Part shown: positions 1 through 5,174 of the stretch, in pieces
Layout of the letters: each line of letters opens with the position of its first letter
Numbering within the stretch: position 1 is the stretch's first letter
NCBI GenBank assembly: GCA_013153375.1
Contig: JAADEN010000122.1
Span: forward strand, 1-6,028
From: Chloroflexota bacterium
Lineage (GTDB): Bacteria > Chloroflexota > Anaerolineae > Anaerolineales > DRMV01
Direction: 5' to 3'
DNA length: 6,028 nucleotides
Made by a program: the position numbers and the translations under genes
Notes under the pieces: generated by a model
Told to the model about the DNA's origin: nothing
The model's input: only the letters and a program-made list of their open reading frames with translations
The model's database searches: none

Positions 1-13
1 CGACTCAAACCAC

Positions 14-18
14 GGAGG
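14..18 (+). promoter_or_regulatory. Shine-Dalgarno for fadN
   Basis: GGAGG lies 6 nt before the ATG at 25. It supports that ATG as the start, and the Rossmann glycine motif follows 13 residues later, as expected for a full-length N-terminus. Only 24 bases precede the gene, so no promoter can be assessed. Confidence 0.8.
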
Positions 19-24
19 CACCCT

Positions 25-2376
25 ATGACCCACTTCAAACCTTTCCGTCGCGTGGCCGTGCTGGGCGCCGGCGTCATGGGCTCGCAGATTGCGGCCCTGC
101 TGGCCAGCGTCGGCGTCCAGGTGGACTTGTTGGACATCCCCGCGGAGGGGGAGAACAAGAACGCCATCGTCGAGGCCGCGTTCAAGCGGCTGCAGAAGAT
201 GAAGCCCGGCCCCTTCTACACGGCCAAGGCCGCCCGGCGCATCCGCCTGGGCAACTTCGACGAGCATTGGGACCGGCTGCGCGAGGCCGACTGGATCATC
301 GAGGCCGTCATCGAGCGCCTGGACATCAAGCAGGACCTGATGGCCCGCATCGAGAAGGTGGCCCGCCGGGACGCGATCATCTCCACCAACACCAGCGGCC
401 TGCCCATCCACAAGATCGTCGAGGGCCGCCGCCTGCCCTTCCGCCGCCGCTTCCTGGGCACCCACTTCTTCAACCCGCCCCGCTACCTCAAACTGCTGGA
501 ACTCATCCCCACCAAGGACACCCGGCAGGATGTGCTGGAGCGCATGGCCTGGTACGGACGCCTGGTGCTGGGCAAAGGCATCGTGGTGGCCAAGGACACG
601 CCCAACTTCATCGCCAACCGCATCGGCACCTTCGCGCTGATGCAGGCCGTGCGGGCCGCGCTGCGGGGCGAGTACACCATCCAGGAAATTGACCTGCTGA
701 CGGGCAAACTCATCGGCCGGCCCAAGAGCGCCACCTTCCGCACCGCGGACCTGGTGGGCCTGGACACCCTGCTGCATGTGCTGCGCAACCTGTACGAGAA
801 CATCCCCGACGACGAGAGCCGGGAGATGTTCAAGCCGCCCGAGGTGCTGGAGCGCATGGTGGAAAAGGGCCTGCTGGGCGACAAGGTCAAGGCCGGGTTC
901 TACAAGAAGGTGGACGGCCAGATCTGGAGCATCAACTTCGAGACCCTGGAGTACGAGCCGCCCAAAGAACCCGACCTGCCCGGTCTGGACAAGTACAAGA
1001 AAATCGAGGACCTGGCCGAGCGCCTGCGCGCCCTGTACGCGGACGAGGGCCGCATCGGCGCGTTCCTGCGCAGCCACTTCTTGAGCAGCATGGCCTACAG
1101 CGCCCGCCGCATCCCCGAGATCACCGAAAAGCCCGCGGATGTGGACCGGGCCATGCGCTGGGGCTTTGGCTGGACCTTCGGGCCCTTCCAGACCTGGGAC
1201 GCGCTGGGCATGGAGCGGGTGCTGGCCGACATGGAGGCCGCGGGCGAGACCGTGCCCGACTGGGTCACCCAGGAGATGCCGGCCCACGGAGCCAAATCCT
1301 TCTACCTGGGCTTCGGCCCGGAGCAAAAGTCCTATGTGGTGGGCCAGGGCTATCAGGACGACGCGCCGCCGCCGGACGAAATTCCGCTGGCCTACTACCT
1401 GAAGCAGAAGGACCGCCACATCTGGCACAACGCGGAGGTCACCCTGGTGGACATGGGCGACGGCGTGGCCCTGCTGGAGTTCCACTCCAAGGGCAACACC
1501 CTGGGCCGCACCGTGCTCGAGGGCTTCCACAAGGCCCTGGACATCGTGGGCGACGGCGACTTCCGCGGCCTGGTCATCGCCAACGACGGCGACAACTTCT
1601 GCCTGGGCGCCAACCTGCTGGAGGTCATCACCTCGCTCAAGAACCTGCACGAGGTGGTGCGGGAGTTCCAGCAGACCATGCAGCGCATCCGCTACTTCCA
1701 CAAGCCCGTGGTGGTCGCGGTGCACGGTCGGGTGCTGGGCGGCGGCGTGGAGTTGATGATGGCCTCGCCCAACCCCGTGGCCGCGGCCGAGAGTTACATC
1801 GGTCTGGTGGAAGTGGGCGTGGGGCTCATCCCCGCGGGGACGGGCACCACCCGCATGGTGGCCTGGGCCGCGGAGTCCGCGGCCAACGAGCGCCCGTCCG
1901 AGGTGCAGCCCTTCCTGGCCAAGGCCTTCGAGCAGATCGCGATGGCCAAGGTGGCCCTGAGCGCGGCCGAGGCCAAGGAGTTCGGCTACCTGCCGCCCCA
2001 CGCGCCCATCGTGGTCAACGCGGACCGGCGAGTGTTCGTGGCCAAGCAGGAGGTCATCCGCCTGGACGAGGAAGGCTACACCCCGCCGCCGTACCGCAAC
2101 GCCATCTATGTGCTGGGCCCCGACGCGCGGGCCGCGTTCGCGTCCATGGCCTACAACATGCGCGAAAGCCGCTTCATCACCGAGTACGAGGAATATCTGG
2201 CCAACCGCCTGGCCTTCGTCATGACCGGCGGCGATTTGATCACCGGCCCGTCGTACCTGACCGAAGACCAACTGCTGGATCTGGAGCGGGAGGTCTTCGT
2301 CGAACTGGCCCAACAACCCAAGACCCAGGAGCGCATGTGGCACATCCTGAAGCACCGCAAGCCGTTGCGGAATTAA
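25..2376 (+). CDS. fadN: 3-hydroxyacyl-CoA dehydrogenase / enoyl-CoA hydratase fusion (FadN-type)
   Basis: Bifunctional cytoplasmic beta-oxidation enzyme of 783 aa. It should hydrate trans-2-enoyl-CoA and then oxidise the L-3-hydroxyacyl-CoA with NAD+. The N-terminal Rossmann domain (about 9-190) has GAGVMG at 14-19 and an acidic Asp37 after the second strand, favouring NAD+ over NADP+. Dehydrogenase catalytic residues are visible: Ser124 (TNTSG), His147 (GTHFFNPP), Glu159 and Asn198 (NFIANRIG). Helical 3HCDH_C regions follow at about 192-296 and 345-430 (RWGFGWTFGPFQTWDALG). A crotonase domain spans about 468-660, with oxyanion-hole peptides FCLGAN (525-530) and LGGGVE (571-576). Its two catalytic glutamates are Glu576 and Glu596, 20 residues apart like E. 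coli FadB Glu119/Glu139. The C-terminus ends in KPLRN, as I recall for FadN proteins. Dehydrogenase-first order and length match Bacillus FadN (~789 aa), not FadB/FadJ. First gene of the cluster; any promoter lies outside the window. Family is very sure; the symbol rests on architecture and neighbours. Confidence 0.95.
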   Translation: MTHFKPFRRVAVLGAGVMGSQIAALLASVGVQVDLLDIPAEGENKNAIVEAAFKRLQKMKPGPFYTAKAARRIRLGNFDEHWDRLREADWIIEAVIERLDIKQDLMARIEKVARRDAIISTNTSGLPIHKIVEGRRLPFRRRFLGTHFFNPPRYLKLLELIPTKDTRQDVLERMAWYGRLVLGKGIVVAKDTPNFIANRIGTFALMQAVRAALRGEYTIQEIDLLTGKLIGRPKSATFRTADLVGLDTLLHVLRNLYENIPDDESREMFKPPEVLERMVEKGLLGDKVKAGFYKKVDGQIWSINFETLEYEPPKEPDLPGLDKYKKIEDLAERLRALYADEGRIGAFLRSHFLSSMAYSARRIPEITEKPADVDRAMRWGFGWTFGPFQTWDALGMERVLADMEAAGETVPDWVTQEMPAHGAKSFYLGFGPEQKSYVVGQGYQDDAPPPDEIPLAYYLKQKDRHIWHNAEVTLVDMGDGVALLEFHSKGNTLGRTVLEGFHKALDIVGDGDFRGLVIANDGDNFCLGANLLEVITSLKNLHEVVREFQQTMQRIRYFHKPVVVAVHGRVLGGGVELMMASPNPVAAAESYIGLVEVGVGLIPAGTGTTRMVAWAAESAANERPSEVQPFLAKAFEQIAMAKVALSAAEAKEFGYLPPHAPIVVNADRRVFVAKQEVIRLDEEGYTPPPYRNAIYVLGPDARAAFASMAYNMRESRFITEYEEYLANRLAFVMTGGDLITGPSYLTEDQLLDLEREVFVELAQQPKTQERMWHILKHRKPLRN

Positions 2377-2439
2377 GTGGGAAGTAGGGAGTGGGGAGTG
2401 GAAAGAGCATTGTGGGGAGTGGGAAGAGGAGGGAGGAAC
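2377..2439 (+). repeat. Degenerate heptamer tandem repeat, about nine units
   Basis: Beginning at the first base after the fadN stop codon, the sequence divides into 7-base units: gtgggaa, gtaggga, gtgggga, gtggaaa, gagcatt, gtgggga, gtgggaa, gaggagg, gaggaac. The consensus is about GTGGGRA. Units 5, 8 and 9 are the most diverged. The block is almost all purine on the + strand and non-coding. A further degenerate run (gtgcgga, agtagag, agatgga) follows at 2470-2490 in a different phase. It resembles in style the heptanucleotide STRR repeats of cyanobacteria, but homology is not claimed. Function unknown. Confidence 0.7.
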
Positions 2440-2473
2440 CGGAATGAAATCGAACGCCGATGCCAGGGAGTGC

Positions 2474-2518
2474 GGAAGTAGAGAGATGGACGGGCCCGGC
2501 CCGAGGTGCTCTACTTCC
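2474..2518 (+). other. Nested inverted repeat (stem-loop) in the fadN-fadA spacer
   Basis: GGAAGTAGAG at 2474-2483 is perfectly complementary to CTCTACTTCC at 2509-2518, giving a 10-bp stem. Inside the 25-nt loop, CGGGC (2491-2495) pairs with GCCCG (2499-2503). No T-tract follows, so this is not a standard intrinsic terminator. The outer arms are themselves copies of the spacer heptamers in opposite orientation, so the fold may be a by-product of inverted repeat units. In mRNA it would end 22 nt before the thiolase Shine-Dalgarno. Confidence 0.5.
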
Positions 2519-2536
2519 CCCTCCCGACTCTCAACT
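2509..2536 (-). repeat. Degenerate heptamer repeat, inverted orientation, four units
   Basis: On the + strand the units are ctctact, tccccct, cccgact, ctcaact. Read on the - strand these resemble the purine-rich heptamers at 2377-2439. The block is pyrimidine-rich in the mRNA and ends 4 nt before the thiolase Shine-Dalgarno. A similar inverted block stands in the same place before the acyl-CoA dehydrogenase gene. Confidence 0.6.
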
Positions 2537-2540
2537 GGAC

Positions 2541-2545
2541 GGAGG
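2541..2545 (+). promoter_or_regulatory. Shine-Dalgarno deciding the thiolase start
   Basis: GGAGG lies 5 nt before ATG 2551. The frame is open upstream to a GTG at 2506, but that extension would translate repeat DNA and add residues that thiolases lack. The ATG at 2551 is therefore preferred. Confidence 0.8.
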
Positions 2546-2550
2546 ACATC

Positions 2551-3741
2551 ATGACCCGACCTGCCGTTTACATCGTGAGCGCGGTACGCACCGCGGTGGG
2601 CCGTGCCAAGAAAGGCACCCTGCGCAACGCGCGGCCCGAGGACCTGGGCGCGCATGTGGTGCGCGAGGCCGTCCGCCGGGTGCCGGGCCTGGAGCCCGCG
2701 ATGGTGGACGATGTCATCATCGGCTGCGCGTTTCCCGAGGGGCCCCAGGGCCTGAACATCGGGCGTATCATCGCGCAGCGGGCCGGCCTGCCCGTGTCGG
2801 TGCCGGGCGCGACCTTCAACCGCTTTTGCTCTTCGGGCCTGCAAACCATCGCCACCGCGGTCCACGCCATCGCGTTCGGCGACGCGGACATCATCGTGGC
2901 CGGCGGCGTGGAGAGCATGAGCCGGGTGCCCATGACCGGCTTCTACTACAGCCCCCATCCCGAGATCGCGGTGGAGTTCCCCCAGGCGTACATCAGCATG
3001 GGCAACACCGCGGAGAATGTGGCCGAGAAGTACGGCATCTCCCGGGAGGACCAGGACGCGTTCGCGCTGCGCTCGCACCAGCGGGCCATCGCGGCCATCG
3101 ACGCGGGCAAGTTCGAAGAAGAAATCGTGCCCGTGCCGGTGAAGGAACGCTTCATCGACGAGATGGGCCGCGAGGTGGTCATCGAAACCGAGTTCAAGGT
3201 GGACGAAAGCCCCCGCCGCGACACCAGCCTGGAAGCCCTGGCCAAACTCAAGCCCGTGTTCCGCAAGGGCGGCACGGTGACCGCGGGCAACTCGTCGCCC
3301 ATGAACGACGGCGCGGCCGCGACGGTGGTGATGAGCGAGCGCATGGTCAAGCAGTTGGGCCTGGAGCCCATGGCCCGCTTCGTGGGCTTCGCGGTGGCCG
3401 GCGTGCCGCCCGAGATCATGGGCATCGGCCCGGTGGAAGCCGTCCCCAAGGTGCTGGCGCGCACGGGCCTGAAGTTGGACGACATCGAACTCATCGAACT
3501 CAACGAGGCCTTTGCCGCGCAATCCCTGGCCGTGATTCGCGAACTGGGGCTGAACGAGGACATCACCAATGTCAACGGCGGCGCGATCGCGCTGGGGCAC
3601 CCCCTGGGCGCGACGGGCGCCAAATTGACCGCCACCCTGCTGCACGAGATGCCGCGGCGCAAGGCCCGCTATGGCATGGTGACCATGTGCATCGGCGGCG
3701 GCATGGGCGCAGCCGGCATCTTCGAAAATCTGCGCCTTTGA
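2551..3741 (+). CDS. fadA: Acetyl-CoA acyltransferase (3-ketoacyl-CoA thiolase)
   Basis: Degradative-type thiolase of 396 aa, the usual length. It cleaves 3-ketoacyl-CoA with CoA to give acetyl-CoA and an acyl-CoA two carbons shorter. The N-terminus (YIVSAVRTAVGRAKKG, 7-22) is typical of the family. All catalytic elements are present: nucleophile Cys93 in NRFCSSGLQ, the NEAFA motif at 318-322, His350 in GGAIALGHPLGATG, and the proton-shuttling Cys380 in MCIGGGMGAAG near the C-terminus. The thiolase N domain covers about 4-265 and the C domain about 272-394. No signal peptide or membrane segment is visible. It lies 174 nt downstream of fadN and 84 nt upstream of the acyl-CoA dehydrogenase on the same strand, as in the Bacillus fadNAE operon. 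Acetyl-CoA acetyltransferases share the fold, so chain-length preference cannot be read here. A beta-oxidation role is inferred from the neighbours. Confidence 0.95.
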   Translation: MTRPAVYIVSAVRTAVGRAKKGTLRNARPEDLGAHVVREAVRRVPGLEPAMVDDVIIGCAFPEGPQGLNIGRIIAQRAGLPVSVPGATFNRFCSSGLQTIATAVHAIAFGDADIIVAGGVESMSRVPMTGFYYSPHPEIAVEFPQAYISMGNTAENVAEKYGISREDQDAFALRSHQRAIAAIDAGKFEEEIVPVPVKERFIDEMGREVVIETEFKVDESPRRDTSLEALAKLKPVFRKGGTVTAGNSSPMNDGAAATVVMSERMVKQLGLEPMARFVGFAVAGVPPEIMGIGPVEAVPKVLARTGLKLDDIELIELNEAFAAQSLAVIRELGLNEDITNVNGGAIALGHPLGATGAKLTATLLHEMPRRKARYGMVTMCIGGGMGAAGIFENLRL

Positions 3742-3745
3742 TTGT

Positions 3746-3775
3746 GGAAAGGGCGCACGGCCGTGCGCCCTTTCC
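3746..3775 (+). terminator. Perfect 30-bp palindrome (possible intra-operon terminator or attenuator)
   Basis: Bases 3746-3760 are exactly complementary to 3761-3775: fifteen-base arms with no spacer and an rGGAAAGGGCGCACGG half-site. In RNA this gives a very stable GC-rich hairpin with A's on the 5' flank of the stem and U's on the 3' flank, beginning 5 nt after the thiolase stop codon. The U run is only three long and is followed by CCTG, so Rho-independent termination may be weak or partial. The position would reduce, not abolish, read-through into the acyl-CoA dehydrogenase gene, or protect the upstream mRNA's 3' end. The symmetry means it could act on either strand. Confidence 0.6.
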
Positions 3776-3780
3776 TGCCG

Positions 3781-3808
3781 CTCACTTCTTCTAACTTCCA
3801 ACTTCTAA
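3781..3808 (-). repeat. Degenerate heptamer repeat, four units, before the acyl-CoA dehydrogenase gene
   Basis: The + strand units are ctcactt, cttctaa, cttccaa, cttctaa. On the - strand the repeat reads ttagaag, ttggaag, ttagaag, or GTTRGAA in the register used for the first spacer. That makes it an AT-richer relative of the GTGGGRA units there. The block is pyrimidine-rich in the mRNA and stops 6 nt before the AGGAGG ribosome-binding site. Confidence 0.65.
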
Positions 3809-3814
3809 CCTTGC

Positions 3815-3820
3815 AGGAGG
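3815..3820 (+). promoter_or_regulatory. Shine-Dalgarno deciding the acyl-CoA dehydrogenase start
   Basis: A full AGGAGG lies 5 nt before ATG 3826. The frame is open back to a TTG at 3742, but that extension would translate the 30-bp palindrome and the heptamer repeats. The ATG at 3826 gives the normal family N-terminus. Confidence 0.85.
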
Positions 3821-3825
3821 TTCCC

Positions 3826-4959
3826 ATGATCGACTTCGAACTCACCACCGACATGCGCATGTTGCGCGACCTGGCCCACGAATTCGCGGAGAAAGAGGTC
3901 AAGCCCGTGGCCGAGCACTACGACGAGACGGGCGAGTTCCCCTGGCCGGTCATCGAAAAGGCCATCGACTACGGCCTGTTCAGCCCCAATGTGCCCGAGG
4001 AGTACGGCGGGCCGGGCATGAGCCTGCTGGAAGAGGTCATCCTGGCCGAGGAACTGGGCTGGGCCTGCACGGGCATCGGCACCGCGCTGGGCGTGAACTC
4101 CCTGGCCGCGACGCCCATCATCCTCTACGGCAGCGAGGAGCAGAAGCAAAAGTACCTGACCCGTTTGGCCGAGGGCGCGCTGGCCGCGTACGCGCTCACC
4201 GAGCCCGACGCGGGTTCCGATGTGGCCGCCATCCGCAGCACCGCGGAGAAGAAGGGCGATGTGTATGTGCTCAACGGCACCAAGATGTGGATCAGCAACG
4301 CCACCGTCGCGGACTTCTTCGTGGTCTTCGCGCGCACGGACCAGGACCGCTACGGCGGCATCTCCGCGTTCATCGTGGAGAAGGACTGGGGCGTGAAGGT
4401 GGGCAATCCCATCCCCAAGATGGGGCAGAAGGCCTCGCCCGCGGCCGAAGTGGTGTTGGAGAATGTGGAAGTGCCCGCGGAAAACCTGCTGGGCCCCGAG
4501 GGCATGGGCTTCCTCATCGCCATGCAGGTCTTCGACTCGTCCCGGGTGGTGGTTTCGGCCAGCGCGGTGGGTCTGGCCCGTCGGGCCTTCGAGGAGGCCC
4601 TGGCCTACGCCAAAGAGCGGGTGACCTTTGGCAAGCCCATCCTGCACCACCAGGCCATCGGCTTCAAGTTGGCCGACATGTCCATGAACATCGACGCGGC
4701 CCGGCTGCTGGTGTGGAAGGCCGCCTGGCTGCGCGAAAAGGGCAAGCGCAACTCCCTGCAGGCCGCGCACGCCAAGGCCTTTGCCGCGGACATGGCCATG
4801 TGGGTGGCGACCGAGGCGGTACAGATCTTCGGCGGCTACGGCTACAGCAAGGAGTATCCCGTCGAGAAACTGATGCGCGACGCCAAGTTGTTCCAGATCT
4901 ACGAGGGCACCAGCGAAATCCAGCGCTACATCATCGCCCGCGAGTTGGGGCGGGATTAG
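3826..4959 (+). CDS. Acyl-CoA dehydrogenase, short (~380 aa) class
   Basis: FAD flavoenzyme of 377 aa that oxidises acyl-CoA to trans-2-enoyl-CoA, the first step of beta-oxidation, and normally passes electrons to electron-transfer flavoprotein. It has the standard N-terminal helical (about 5-118), middle beta-barrel (about 122-215) and C-terminal four-helix (about 227-375) regions. Signature 1, ALTEPDAGSD, is at 123-132, and the FAD-contacting WISNAT is at 155-160. RVTFGKPI is at 265-272. Signature 2 runs from FGGYGY (335-340) to RDAK (351-354). Catalytic base Glu360 lies in IYEGTSEIQR, the medium- and short-chain-type position. It occupies the fadE slot of a fadN-fadA-fadE order, but Bacillus FadE is about 594 aa, so this is a different subclass and I give no symbol. 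Chain-length range cannot be told; butyryl-, medium- and branched-chain enzymes share these motifs. Confidence 0.95.
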   Translation: MIDFELTTDMRMLRDLAHEFAEKEVKPVAEHYDETGEFPWPVIEKAIDYGLFSPNVPEEYGGPGMSLLEEVILAEELGWACTGIGTALGVNSLAATPIILYGSEEQKQKYLTRLAEGALAAYALTEPDAGSDVAAIRSTAEKKGDVYVLNGTKMWISNATVADFFVVFARTDQDRYGGISAFIVEKDWGVKVGNPIPKMGQKASPAAEVVLENVEVPAENLLGPEGMGFLIAMQVFDSSRVVVSASAVGLARRAFEEALAYAKERVTFGKPILHHQAIGFKLADMSMNIDAARLLVWKAAWLREKGKRNSLQAAHAKAFAADMAMWVATEAVQIFGGYGYSKEYPVEKLMRDAKLFQIYEGTSEIQRYIIARELGRD

Positions 4960-4982
4960 CCGCCGGACAAGGCGCTTTCCAG

Positions 4983-5018
4983 GCGGGGCCCCGGTCGGCG
5001 CGTGGACCGGGGCTTCGC
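4983..5018 (+). terminator. Intrinsic-terminator-like hairpin ending the fad cluster
   Basis: GCCCCGGTC at 4988-4996 pairs perfectly with GACCGGGGC at 5005-5013 around the 8-nt loop ggcgcgtg. The stem extends outward to 4983/5018 (CG, GC and two G-U pairs), making about 14 bp, and TTT follows at 5019-5021. It starts 23 nt after the acyl-CoA dehydrogenase stop codon. The short T-run is usual for GC-rich genomes. It separates the beta-oxidation genes from the kinase unit. Confidence 0.7.
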
Positions 5019-5035
5019 TTTGCGCTCCAGACGCG

Positions 5036-5055
5036 GCCCGGACCGAAAGCCGGGC
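5036..5055 (+). other. Short inverted repeat in the fad-kinase spacer
   Basis: GCCCGG (5036-5041) and CCGGGC (5050-5055) flank an 8-nt loop, giving a 6-bp hairpin between the terminator and the kinase promoter. In DNA this GC-rich this may be chance. The rest of 5022-5096 shows only the palindrome GGCCGGCC at 5077-5084 and no small gene. Confidence 0.25.
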
Positions 5056-5096
5056 TGAACGCGAAAAGTCGGTCAGGGCCGGCCGCGGAGCGGGTC

Positions 5097-5102
5097 TATA
5101 AT
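5097..5102 (+). promoter_or_regulatory. Candidate sigma-70-type -10 box of the kinase gene
   Basis: A perfect TATAAT stands in otherwise very GC-rich DNA, 72 nt before the kinase ATG and downstream of the fad terminator. No convincing TTGACA-like -35 is seen at 16-18 nt spacing (5073-5079 reads tcagggc), and there is no TG extension. The promoter may therefore depend on an activator or have a relaxed -35. Transcription would start near 5108-5110. Confidence 0.6.
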
Positions 5103-5104
5103 AG

Positions 5105-5155
5105 AGGTGGATGCCACCGCGGCGGGCCCTGGCCGCCGCGGAGCACCATCCACCT
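5105..5155 (+). promoter_or_regulatory. Two-part 5'-leader hairpin of the kinase mRNA
   Basis: AGGTGGATG (5105-5113) is perfectly complementary to CATCCACCT (5147-5155). Inside it, CCGCGGCGG (5117-5125) is perfectly complementary to CCGCCGCGG (5133-5141) around a 7-nt loop. The stems are separated by a 3 x 5 internal loop, giving 18 bp in total. It begins within a few bases of the predicted transcription start and ends 7 nt before the ribosome-binding site. It could be an mRNA-stabilising 5' hairpin, a regulatory leader or a DNA operator. No poly-T follows, so a terminator is unlikely. Confidence 0.6.
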
Positions 5156-5162
5156 GATTTGA

Positions 5163-5168
5163 GAGGAG
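5163..5168 (+). promoter_or_regulatory. Shine-Dalgarno for the kinase gene
   Basis: GAGGAG lies 6 nt before ATG 5175 and supports that start. The leader hairpin ends at 5155, so the site is left single-stranded when the hairpin forms. Confidence 0.75.
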
Positions 5169-5174
5169 CCCAGC

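Noticed and set aside
2377..2536. CRISPR-like array or mobile-element remnant in the first spacer
   Set aside because: Units are 7 bases, degenerate and contiguous, without unique spacers, terminal inverted repeats or transposase coding.
2506..2550. 15-residue N-terminal extension of the thiolase from GTG 2506
   Set aside because: It translates heptamer repeat DNA, and the ATG at 2551 has a well-placed GGAGG and the normal thiolase N-terminus.
2460..3794. 444-aa open frame overlapping the thiolase gene on the + strand
   Set aside because: It is Arg/Gly/His-rich with no recognisable motif and overlaps a thiolase with all catalytic residues; it is an open frame caused by high G+C third positions.
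3742..3825. 28-residue N-terminal extension of the acyl-CoA dehydrogenase from TTG 3742
   Set aside because: It would translate the palindrome and repeats, while AGGAGG sits 5 nt before ATG 3826.
3805..4770. 321-aa open frame on the - strand opposite the acyl-CoA dehydrogenase
   Set aside because: His/Gly/Leu-rich shadow of a clear acyl-CoA dehydrogenase, with no motif of its own.
4287..5162. 291-aa + strand frame reaching across the fad terminator into the kinase leader
   Set aside because: Composition is that of a frame-shifted shadow, and it would cover a terminator and a promoter.
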